Assembly (NCBI GenBank): GCA_945882005.1
Contig: CAMCWG010000179.1
Location: 1 to 6,260 of the forward strand
Source: Bordetella parapertussis
GTDB lineage: Bacteria > Pseudomonadota > Gammaproteobacteria > Burkholderiales > Burkholderiaceae_B
Reading direction: 5' to 3'
DNA length: 6,260 bases
Shown: positions 1 to 6,260 of the stretch, in pieces
How positions within the stretch are numbered: position 1 is the first letter of the stretch
Layout of the letters: every line of letters begins with the position of its first letter
Program-made: the position numbers and the translations under genes
The notes under the pieces: model-generated
What the model saw: only the letters and a program-made list of their open reading frames with translations
What the model was told of the DNA's origin: nothing
The model's database searches: none

Positions 1-945
1 AAGTTGCGGATTGCCTTGGATACGAACCCTGTCCATGTACGCAACAAAGGCGTTGAGATTTTTGTTGAAGAGCTGAAAAAGAGAACTGGGAATCGTTTTG
101 CGATCGAGGTGTATCCAAGCGGCCAGTTGTTCCGTGATCGCGATGTGCCAAGAGCCTTGCGTCAAGATGCTGTTGAAATGGCTGTTCCCGGTACCTGGCA
201 ACTTGACAGTGCCGAGCCGAACGCCGCTCTTCAGAGCTTGCCGATGTTTTATGGTGTGAAGGGCGATGTGGTCTATAAGGTGATGGACGGGAAGCTCGGT
301 GATTTCCTAAACAAGAAGTTTGAAGAGCGTATGCGTGTCAAGATCCTTGGCAAGTGGATGGACTTGGGTATGCAACACACTTACACCATCAACAAGGAGA
401 TTAAAGACTATCCCGATATGAAGGGTATGAAGATTCGCTATGCAGGCGGTACCGCTAATGCACAGCGCATCAATACTCTTGGAGGAACAGCATTACTTGT
501 GCCATGGCCAGATGTGCCTTTGGCTATGAGCCAAGGAGTGATGGATGGGTTGGTCACCACGTATGAGAGTAGTTTCTCTTCAAAATTGATGGATTCTGGC
601 ATGAAGTTTGCCTTTGAGGATTACAACCAATTCAATCAGTATGTGCCTATGATGCGCGCCAACTTCTTTAAGAAGCAGCCTAAAGAAGTGCAACAGGCCA
701 TACTCGAGGCTTGGGATATCGCAGCCACTGCAGAGCGTAAGAATGCTACCGCGGCGCAATTAAAAGCAAAAGAAGTTCTGGTTAAAGCAGGCTTAAAGGT
801 AGTGGTGCCCACAGAGGAACAACTATTAGCCGCCCGTCGTCTGCTGATGAAAATGCAGCCTGAATTGGTCAAGAGCATTAAGATGGACCAAGATGTTGTG
901 GCCGAAGCCCTTAAGAATCTGAAAGAAGCGGGCGTGAAGTTCTAA
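1..945 (+). CDS. dctP: TRAP transporter solute-binding protein, DctP family (5' end cut by window)
   Basis: This is the periplasmic receptor of a tripartite ATP-independent periplasmic (TRAP) transporter. It would bind an organic acid and deliver it to the DctQM membrane pair encoded next. The frame is open to base 1, so the TTG at 4 is read as an internal leucine codon and not a start; the signal peptide and a few residues are missing. Numbering from that TTG, family features are the first strand and helix (2-27), TGNRFAIEVYPSGQL at 28-42, and GMKIRYAGG at 141-149. R145 sits where the family's conserved arginine binds the substrate carboxylate. SQGVMDGLV at 176-184 is the usual hinge-region motif. 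The C-terminal helices are intact and the 313 visible residues are close to a mature DctP. The ligand cannot be read from sequence; a carboxylate is inferred from R145. The next gene starts 2 bp after the stop. Confidence 0.93.
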   Translation, partial: KLRIALDTNPVHVRNKGVEIFVEELKKRTGNRFAIEVYPSGQLFRDRDVPRALRQDAVEMAVPGTWQLDSAEPNAALQSLPMFYGVKGDVVYKVMDGKLGDFLNKKFEERMRVKILGKWMDLGMQHTYTINKEIKDYPDMKGMKIRYAGGTANAQRINTLGGTALLVPWPDVPLAMSQGVMDGLVTTYESSFSSKLMDSGMKFAFEDYNQFNQYVPMMRANFFKKQPKEVQQAILEAWDIAATAERKNATAAQLKAKEVLVKAGLKVVVPTEEQLLAARRLLMKMQPELVKSIKMDQDVVAEALKNLKEAGVKF

Positions 946-947
946 TT

Positions 948-1532
948 ATGCATAGCAACAGCCCCCCCTCCGCACCTGAAACTTCGGGTAATAAGATCTA
1001 TGAGACCCTGCGCCAAAAGGCGCAAGCCGACCTTGACGCAGAGTCTCATGATGTCGTTGAATCACATCCCCTTGAATCTTGGGTAGTCGGCGGGCTCGCT
1101 ACGCTTGCGTTGCTATTTTGTTCATACAACGTCGTGGTGCGTCTCGTTGCCCCTGCCTTGACACTAGATTTTGTTGAAGAGGTGCAGGTCTATATGGTGA
1201 TTTGGGCCGTATTCTTGTCTCTGGGTACGCTCACGATGATGGATCGCCATGTCAAGTCTGACTTCTTTGTGAATATGTTTTCACCAAAGATGCAGGCTGC
1301 TGTGGCCTTGCTCGCGGACGTGTTAGGTTTAATCTTCTCCGTCGGATTAGTCTACTTTGGTGGGGTCGTTTCTTATCAAGCTTGGGATTTTGGTGATGTG
1401 TCTACAACCGTCTTGCGCGTCCCGTTGTGGATTTACTTCTCGGCCTTGCCTGCGGGTGCCTTGTTGATGGCAATTGCCTATCTTGTGCGCCTCAAACGTA
1501 AATTGTTCGGCGCAGGAGTCAATCATGCTTAG
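948..1532 (+). CDS. dctQ: TRAP transporter small permease, DctQ family
   Basis: This is the small integral membrane subunit of the TRAP transporter, which packs against the large DctM subunit in the inner membrane. The 194-residue protein has four hydrophobic segments at about 45-67, 79-98, 117-141 and 159-181, the family topology. The MMDRHVKSDFF stretch (97-107) matches the DctQ loop pattern G/D-x-H-V-x-x-D after helix 2, and LRVPLWIYFSALPAG (156-170) matches the conserved entry to helix 4. The ATG at 948 follows the dctP stop by 2 bp; only a weak purine-rich site (GAAG, 936-939) precedes it, so coupling to dctP translation is likely. The N-terminus is unusual: about 44 hydrophilic, acidic residues precede helix 1, longer than the short tail of most DctQ proteins. 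No closer methionine is available before helix 1. The 3' end overlaps dctM by 8 bp. Confidence 0.92.
   Translation: MHSNSPPSAPETSGNKIYETLRQKAQADLDAESHDVVESHPLESWVVGGLATLALLFCSYNVVVRLVAPALTLDFVEEVQVYMVIWAVFLSLGTLTMMDRHVKSDFFVNMFSPKMQAAVALLADVLGLIFSVGLVYFGGVVSYQAWDFGDVSTTVLRVPLWIYFSALPAGALLMAIAYLVRLKRKLFGAGVNHA
1514..1518 (+). promoter_or_regulatory. Ribosome binding site of dctM
   Basis: AGGAG lies inside the last codons of dctQ with 6 bases between it and the ATG at 1525. It decides the dctM start: the in-frame ATG further upstream at 1474 would add 17 residues that are not hydrophobic and lie entirely within dctQ coding sequence. Confidence 0.75.
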
Positions 1533-2805
1533 TTTGATGGCTCCTCTTTTTTTAGTCCTATTGTTGCTTGGGATTCCAATCTTTTTAACGATGGGGCTCA
1601 CGGCAGGTCTTGTTTTTGGTCTTGAAAGTAGTTTGGTGCCACTCGCCCAAAAGATTATCGATGAACTAAATTCACCAACGTTGTTAGCTGTCCCATATTT
1701 TGTGATCGCTGCAACCTTCATGGAGCGTGGCGGTGTCGCAAAGGCCTTGATTAATGCTGCGGTGGCTTGGATTGGCCGCATGCATGGCGGCTTGGGGTTG
1801 GTGTCTGTGCTGACTTGCGCGATTTTCGCAGCAATGTGTGGTTCATCCGTTGCAACTGCGATTGCTATGGGCACGATCATGATCCCAGCGATGTTGCGGG
1901 CTGGGTACGCTCCGCACTTTGCAAGTGGGATTCTTGTCTCAGCAGGCACACTCGGGATTTTGATCCCCCCATCCCTGGCGTTCGTTGTATACGGAGTCTT
2001 AGCCGATGCTTCGATTCCACGTTTGTTTTTGGGCGGTGTCATCCCCGGTTTGATCAGCGCTGGGATGATGGGTGTATACGTCTATTACTTCAGCCGTAAA
2101 AACGGTTATGTAGACCGAGTGGCCCTCCCACTCAGTGAAAAGATTCAAAAGACGGTGTACGCAATTCCTGCCTTGCTTGTCCCAGTTATCGTCTTGGGAG
2201 GGCTGTACGGTGGCTTTGTCACACTCACCGAAACGGCAGCGTTATCTGCCGTGGTTGCGATTATCTTGGCACTCTTTGTGTATCGTGAAGTCAAAATCAA
2301 TGACTTCCTTAAGATGATGACGCACTCGATCCGTAATGCAGCGGGGATCATGATCATCATCGCCACGGCGCTAGCCTTTGGTCATCTCATTACTGAGACG
2401 GGTATTGCGCAGAAAACACTTGAGTTGATGCAGCGCTTAGACATCAAACCTTGGCAGTTTTTGCTAGCAATTAATATTTTTCTGATATTTCTGGGTATGT
2501 TCTTGGAAGTATTCTCAATCTTGCTTATTGTTGTGCCGATTGTGATTCCTCTGCTCGAGCCCTTAGGCATTGATCCGATTCACTTTGGCGTCATGTTAGT
2601 GATCAACATGGAATTAGCCTTGATGTCTCCTCCAGTGGGACTGAATTTGTTCGTAATTAGCAATATTTCGAAGATTCCTTTGGCCCAGGTACTGCGCGGA
2701 ACAATGCCATTTTTTATCTTGATGATCGGTCTATTATTGGTGATCACCTACATACCCGTCATATCTACTTGGCTGCCAGACTACATGATGGGTGTAGCCA
2801 AATAG
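1525..2805 (+). CDS. dctM: TRAP transporter large permease, DctM family
   Basis: This is the large inner-membrane subunit that forms the transport path and couples solute movement to Na+ or H+. From the ATG at 1525 it is 426 residues, the normal family length, and is hydrophobic throughout with about a dozen membrane segments. Family motifs appear in order: GSSVATAIAMG (106-116) followed by a PAMLRAGY element (121-128), GTLGILIPPSLAF (141-153), TLTETAALSA (233-242) and MSPPVGLNLFV (367-377). The two re-entrant hairpin regions with G-S-S and T-E motifs, which form the cation and substrate sites in this fold, are both present. The usual T-P-T-E reads T-L-T-E (233-236), a mild deviation. The start overlaps the dctQ stop by 8 bp, which implies translational coupling. 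No frameshift or internal stop is present, and the coupling ion is not determined by these motifs. Confidence 0.95.
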   Translation: MLSLMAPLFLVLLLLGIPIFLTMGLTAGLVFGLESSLVPLAQKIIDELNSPTLLAVPYFVIAATFMERGGVAKALINAAVAWIGRMHGGLGLVSVLTCAIFAAMCGSSVATAIAMGTIMIPAMLRAGYAPHFASGILVSAGTLGILIPPSLAFVVYGVLADASIPRLFLGGVIPGLISAGMMGVYVYYFSRKNGYVDRVALPLSEKIQKTVYAIPALLVPVIVLGGLYGGFVTLTETAALSAVVAIILALFVYREVKINDFLKMMTHSIRNAAGIMIIIATALAFGHLITETGIAQKTLELMQRLDIKPWQFLLAINIFLIFLGMFLEVFSILLIVVPIVIPLLEPLGIDPIHFGVMLVINMELALMSPPVGLNLFVISNISKIPLAQVLRGTMPFFILMIGLLLVITYIPVISTWLPDYMMGVAK

Positions 2806-2828
2806 ATTTGCGATATAGCCCAACCGAT

Positions 2829-2834
2829 TAAGGT
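2829..2834 (+). promoter_or_regulatory. Ribosome binding site of the acyl-CoA dehydrogenase gene
   Basis: TAAGGT is the only Shine-Dalgarno-like element in the 33 bp between dctM and the next gene. Its last G (2833) is 5 bases from the ATG at 2839 and 8 bases from the ATG at 2842. The second methionine codon is equally or better spaced, so the true start is one of these two. The 33 bp gap holds no terminator hairpin and no convincing promoter. Confidence 0.5.
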
Positions 2835-2838
2835 ATTA

Positions 2839-4032
2839 ATGATGACAATATCCGTTGAGCTTGACTGCGGTTTGTCCGATGATCTGGTGGCGTTACGGGA
2901 CGCTGTTCGAGACTTTGCGCGCAATGAGATCGCACCACGTGCTGCAGAGATCGATCGTTCGGATACGTTCCCGATGGATCTGTGGCGCAAGATGGGTACG
3001 ATGGGCCTCTTAGGTGTCACGGCCAGTGCTGAGTACGGTGGCGCAGAGATGGGCTATCTCGCACACATGCTTGTCATGGAAGAAATTTCACGCGCCAGCG
3101 CATCGGTCGGTTTATCGTACGGCGCGCATTCCAATCTCTGTGTCAATCAAATCACGCGTAACGGCACGCCCGAGCAACGCGCGCGACTTCTGCCGGCTTT
3201 GATTTCGGGTGAACATGTTGGTGCGTTGGCAATGAGTGAAGTCGGCGCTGGCTCAGACGTTGTGAATATGTCTCTGCGCGCGACGGCGGTTGCCGGTGGC
3301 TATCGCCTGAACGGACACAAGATGTGGATTACCAACGGACCCGATGCGCAGACGCTGGTGGTCTATGCGAAAACTGATCCAGATAAGCGTGCCCGTGGGA
3401 TTACGGCCTTTTTAGTCGATAAGGACATGCCTGGTTTCTCTATTGCACAGAAGCTCGATAAGCTTGGCATGCGTGGCTCTCACACAGGTGAGCTCGTTTT
3501 TCAGGATGTGTTTGTACCCGAACAGAACATTCTGGGCGCGCTTGATGGTGGGGTGCAGGTACTCATGAGCGGCTTAGACTATGAACGCGCGGTGTTGGCG
3601 GCCGGGCCCCTTGGCATTATGGGTGCTTGTTTGGATGTTGTTTTGCCCTATGTACATGAGCGTAAGCAGTTTGGACAATCCATCGGAGAGTTTCAGCTGA
3701 TTCAAGGCAAACTCGCAGACATGTATTCGACTTATTCTGCTTGCCGTGCCTACTGTTATGCGGTGGGTCGTACACTCGATCGTTTGGACGCACAGGGTGG
3801 CGGACACCAGCGTAGCGTACGTAAAGATGCAGCAGGCGTCATTTTGTATTGCGCTGAAAAAGCGACCTGGATGGCAGGCGAGTCGATTCAACTGCTTGGC
3901 GGAAATGGCTATACCAACGAGTATCCAGTCGGTCGCCTCTGGCGTGACGCAAAGCTCTATGAGATCGGCGCAGGCACCAGCGAAATCCGACGCATGTTGA
4001 TTGGCCGTGAGCTGTTCGCAGAGACGATGTAG
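2839..4032 (+). CDS. Acyl-CoA dehydrogenase, isovaleryl-CoA dehydrogenase-like
   Basis: This cytoplasmic FAD flavoenzyme should oxidise a short branched acyl-CoA at C2-C3 and pass electrons to electron-transfer flavoprotein. It matches isovaleryl-CoA dehydrogenase (leucine breakdown; IVD/LiuA) along its length: [14 protein letters not shown] (91-104), the signature [11 protein letters not shown] (131-141), WITNGPDA (163-170), [10 protein letters not shown] (205-214), GPLGIM (256-261), [10 protein letters not shown] (354-363) and [12 protein letters not shown] (374-385). E249 in SGLDYER is the catalytic base at the position specific to isovaleryl-CoA dehydrogenases; most other acyl-CoA dehydrogenases carry it near the C-terminus, where this protein has YEIGAG. 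Length (397) is slightly above the bacterial norm, owing to an extra stretch around 313-326. The gene follows dctM by 33 bp and probably shares its transcript. The usual leucine-pathway partners (methylcrotonyl-CoA carboxylase, HMG-CoA lyase) are not visible, so the exact branched substrate is open. No symbol is given for that reason. Confidence 0.92.
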   Translation: MMTISVELDCGLSDDLVALRDAVRDFARNEIAPRAAEIDRSDTFPMDLWRKMGTMGLLGVTASAEYGGAEMGYLAHMLVMEEISRASASVGLSYGAHSNLCVNQITRNGTPEQRARLLPALISGEHVGALAMSEVGAGSDVVNMSLRATAVAGGYRLNGHKMWITNGPDAQTLVVYAKTDPDKRARGITAFLVDKDMPGFSIAQKLDKLGMRGSHTGELVFQDVFVPEQNILGALDGGVQVLMSGLDYERAVLAAGPLGIMGACLDVVLPYVHERKQFGQSIGEFQLIQGKLADMYSTYSACRAYCYAVGRTLDRLDAQGGGHQRSVRKDAAGVILYCAEKATWMAGESIQLLGGNGYTNEYPVGRLWRDAKLYEIGAGTSEIRRMLIGRELFAETM

Positions 4033-4044
4033 GACTGCGCTGAA

Positions 4045-6260
4045 CTACCCACGCCAGCGTGCAAGTAAGTCGGTTTGTTTTGCTTGCACGCTTGCAACAT
4101 GGCGTGCTTTAACGTGACCATACCCGCGAATGTTCTCTGGCAGGGAGGCAATCTCCACTGCCAGATCGATGTTGTCTTCACGCAAAGAATTGAGCAACTC
4201 TAGGATCGTTTCTTTGTAAGCTTCGATGGCAGCTCGCTCCTGGCGCCGCTCGTCGCTGCGACCAAACAGGTCAAACGCGGTTCCGCGCAGGAACTTTAAT
4301 TTTGTAACACCTCGAAAGACTGGTCTGATCCAAGGACCAAACCGACGTTTTATCAGCTCACCTTTGGCGTTTTTCTTTGAGAGCAAAGGGGGTGCAAGAT
4401 GGTGTGCGATTTGAAAGCCAGGTTCGTATTGTTGGCGCAGATTATCCGCAAATGCAGTCTCGGTATGGAGGCGTGCTACCTCATACTCGTCTTTGTAGGC
4501 CATCAGCTTAAAGAGATAACGCGCAACGGCTGTCGATAAGCGTCTGCCTGATCCAAGCTGTTGTTCGGTCTCAATAACTCTCGAAACAAAATGGGTATAC
4601 GATTTCGCGTAGGTTTCATTTTGATACTGTGTGAGAAACGTCTCGCGGGTCGCAATCAAGTCTTCAAGGCGCTTGCGAGGAACGAAATTAACTGTCGTCT
4701 CCTGAAGCGATAGTGAATTGTCGAGACGACCAAGTGCCGCGACGCGACCCCAATCAAAGGCCTGTAAATTTCGCTCGACTTGCACATTGTTGAGCACTAA
4801 TGCCTGTTGTAGAGATTCTCTCGAGAGAGGGATCCATCCCTTTTGCCATGCAAAGCCCAATAACATTGGATTGGCATAAATTGAGTCGCCTAGTTTTGCT
4901 AGAGCAAGAGCGCTAGTATTGAGGCTAGCGAGATGTTCTGCTCCAACTGTTTGTTCGATTGCAGTCGTACATGCATGATTGGGTGATTGCCAATCTGCAC
5001 TTTGAACAAAACCTGCAGTTGGCGTTGCATGTGTGTTTAGGGCGACGTTGGTTTGACCCGCATGCATGTAAGTCAACGTCGCGTTGCTGGCCGCCACAAT
5101 GCCGTCGCAGGCAAGGATAAGATGTGCTTGCGCAATGTCGACTTTAGTCGCACTCAGTGTGGCGGCACTTGCTGCGATCTGAACATGGCTCCAAGTTGCG
5201 CCCCCTTTTTGCGCAAGACCGCCTGAGTCTTGCGTAATAATTCCTTTGCCTTCTATGTGCGCAGCCATGCCAAGGAGCTGCCCAATTGTGATGACGCCAG
5301 TCCCACCCACACCTGCCACGACGATGCGGTAGGGTGCGGCACAATTCGGGAGCTTAGGTTCTGGTAGATCTTTAAAGAGCGATTGATCGTTTTTCGAGCC
5401 GATTGATTGTGGTGTTCGCTTGCGCGGCACCGCGTTCTCTAACACGACGAAGCTCGGACAAAATCCATTCAAACAAGACTCGTCCTTGTTGCAGCTGCTG
5501 TGATTGATCTGTCGCTTGCGTCCGAACTCTGTTTCAAGCGGCTCAACCGATAGGCAGTTGCTCTTGCTTGAACAATCACCACATCCTTCACATACAAGCT
5601 CATTGATGACCACGACTCGTTTTGGATTTTCTAGTTTGCCTGACTTGCGGCGTCGACGTTTCTCGGTCGCACATGTTTGGTCATAAACGATGATGGAGGT
5701 GCCGCGCACTTCACGTAATTCGCGCTGTATGCGGTCGAGTTCGTCGCGATCAAAAACTTCAACATTTGCTTCGAGCGTTATGTCTTCGTAACGACTAATA
5801 TCATCCGTCACCACGACAACGCGCGCTGCGCCCTCCGCGACAGAGCTTTTGACGATTTGTGAAACCGACAGTCCCTCTGGGCGCTCGCCAACTTGCTGAC
5901 CACCGGTCATCGCAACGGCATCGTTGTACAGGATCTTGTAGGTGATATTGACACCAGCAGCGATCGCCTGACGGATCGCCAAGGATCCACTATGGAACCA
6001 TGTGCCATCACCTATGTTGGCAAAAACGTGGTCTTCGTTGATGAAAGGCGATTGGCCCACCCAGGGTACGCCTTCGCCACCCATCTGTGTGAAGGTGACC
6101 GTGTCACGATTCATCCAGACGACCATGTAGTGGCAGCCAATGCCAGCCAGAGCTCGACTGCCTTCTGGGACTCGCGTACTGGTGTTGTGCGGACATCCGC
6201 TGCAGAACCAAGGTGGGCGTTCGCCAGCTTGTGTGTCGATCTGCAATAGTGACTCGCGCT
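4045..6260 (-). CDS. Fused indolepyruvate:ferredoxin oxidoreductase, C-terminal two thirds (5' end cut by window)
   Basis: This thiamine diphosphate and iron-sulfur enzyme oxidatively decarboxylates aryl-pyruvates (indolepyruvate, phenylpyruvate) and possibly other 2-oxo acids to acyl-CoA, CO2 and reduced ferredoxin. The frame runs off the right edge, so the TTG at 6246 is an internal leucine; roughly 400 N-terminal residues (the first TPP domain) are missing, as the family is about 1150-1200 long. Numbering from that codon: FCSGCPHNTST (14-24) and GIGCHY (35-40); a TPP-binding site with GDG (79-81) and ND (108-109) before AVAMTGGQ; a cysteine-rich Fe-S segment with C219, C222, C225, C231, C252, C258 and C263; a gamma-type domain with GVGGTGVITIGQ (312-323) and AQKGGATWSHVQ (345-356); then a C-terminal DUF6537-like region (about 530-730). 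In archaea IorA and IorB are separate; here they are one chain. It is convergent with the upstream operon, so it is not co-transcribed with it. Confidence 0.93.
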   Translation of the reverse strand, partial: RESLLQIDTQAGERPPWFCSGCPHNTSTRVPEGSRALAGIGCHYMVVWMNRDTVTFTQMGGEGVPWVGQSPFINEDHVFANIGDGTWFHSGSLAIRQAIAAGVNITYKILYNDAVAMTGGQQVGERPEGLSVSQIVKSSVAEGAARVVVVTDDISRYEDITLEANVEVFDRDELDRIQRELREVRGTSIIVYDQTCATEKRRRRKSGKLENPKRVVVINELVCEGCGDCSSKSNCLSVEPLETEFGRKRQINHSSCNKDESCLNGFCPSFVVLENAVPRKRTPQSIGSKNDQSLFKDLPEPKLPNCAAPYRIVVAGVGGTGVITIGQLLGMAAHIEGKGIITQDSGGLAQKGGATWSHVQIAASAATLSATKVDIAQAHLILACDGIVAASNATLTYMHAGQTNVALNTHATPTAGFVQSADWQSPNHACTTAIEQTVGAEHLASLNTSALALAKLGDSIYANPMLLGFAWQKGWIPLSRESLQQALVLNNVQVERNLQAFDWGRVAALGRLDNSLSLQETTVNFVPRKRLEDLIATRETFLTQYQNETYAKSYTHFVSRVIETEQQLGSGRRLSTAVARYLFKLMAYKDEYEVARLHTETAFADNLRQQYEPGFQIAHHLAPPLLSKKNAKGELIKRRFGPWIRPVFRGVTKLKFLRGTAFDLFGRSDERRQERAAIEAYKETILELLNSLREDNIDLAVEIASLPENIRGYGHVKARHVASVQAKQTDLLARWRG
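4056..4092 (+). other. Stem-loop at the junction of the convergent genes, possible transcript 3' end
   Basis: The arms 4056-4065 (AGCGTGCAAG) and 4083-4092 (CTTGCACGCT) are perfect 10-base inverted repeats. As + strand RNA the stem extends inward by four more pairs, two A-U and two G-U, leaving a 9-base loop (4070-4078). On the - strand those G-U pairs become A-C mismatches, so the hairpin favours the + transcript, whose acyl-CoA dehydrogenase stop lies 23 bases upstream. No T run follows on either side, so it is not a canonical intrinsic terminator. It could instead protect or define a 3' end. It lies within codons 719-731 of the oxidoreductase, so chance or coding constraint is also possible. 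Confidence 0.4.

Noticed and set aside
4..6. TTG at base 4 as the start of the solute-binding protein.
   Set aside because: The frame continues to base 1 and the protein would lack the signal peptide that a periplasmic receptor needs, so the gene is cut by the window edge.
1474..1524. An upstream in-frame ATG that would lengthen DctM by 17 residues.
   Set aside because: The ATG at 1525 has an AGGAG at proper spacing and starts directly at the first membrane segment; the extra residues do not resemble a DctM N-terminus.
1347..2042. A 231-codon open frame on the - strand across dctQ and dctM.
   Set aside because: It lies wholly antisense to two clear TRAP permease genes, has a low-complexity composition typical of an antisense frame, and shows no recognisable motif.
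2806..2838. A terminator or promoter between dctM and the acyl-CoA dehydrogenase gene.
   Set aside because: The 33 bp show no inverted repeat, T run or recognisable -35/-10 pair; only a ribosome binding site is evident.
4817..4828. A perfect 12-base palindrome (TCTCTCGAGAGA).
   Set aside because: It is a single copy inside oxidoreductase coding sequence, has no loop to form a useful RNA hairpin, and has no partner site nearby.
6244..6246. TTG on the - strand as the start of the oxidoreductase.
   Set aside because: The frame stays open to base 6260, and the family has about 400 more residues upstream, including the first TPP domain.
5893..6249. A 118-codon open frame on the + strand at the right end.
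   Set aside because: It is antisense to the highly conserved TPP-binding part of the oxidoreductase and has no family resemblance or convincing ribosome binding site.

Overview
The window reads as ordinary bacterial chromosome, most likely from a betaproteobacterium of the Burkholderiales type. This rests on the single-chain fused indolepyruvate:ferredoxin oxidoreductase, a form common in aerobic proteobacteria, on a complete three-gene TRAP transporter, and on roughly 50% GC judged by eye. Placement below order level is not supported. Coding density is very high. The only non-coding stretches are 2 bp, 33 bp and 12 bp long, so no intergenic region approaches 300 bases.

Layout. Four genes run on the + strand: the 3' part of a TRAP solute-binding protein gene (dctP, 1-945), the small permease gene (dctQ, 948-1532), the large permease gene (dctM, 1525-2805), and an isovaleryl-CoA dehydrogenase-like acyl-CoA dehydrogenase gene (2839-4032). 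Spacing is +2 bp, an 8 bp overlap, then 33 bp with no visible terminator, so the four look like one operon whose promoter lies left of the window. On the - strand, converging on it with a 12 bp gap, is the 3' two thirds of a fused indolepyruvate ferredoxin oxidoreductase gene (4045 to the right edge). A strong hairpin (4056-4092) lies inside its last codons, just past the acyl-CoA dehydrogenase stop.

How the genes may work together. DctP should capture an organic (probably carboxylic) acid in the periplasm, and DctQM should import it with Na+ or H+. The dehydrogenase oxidises a short branched acyl-CoA to the enoyl-CoA. The oxidoreductase family converts aryl-pyruvates and related 2-oxo acids to acyl-CoA and CO2. 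A chemically sensible but unproven route is uptake of a branched-chain or aryl 2-oxo acid, oxidative decarboxylation to acyl-CoA, then dehydrogenation. All families here are known; I saw no mobile element, CRISPR array, RNA gene or clearly new system. Both edge genes are cut by the window, not visibly broken.
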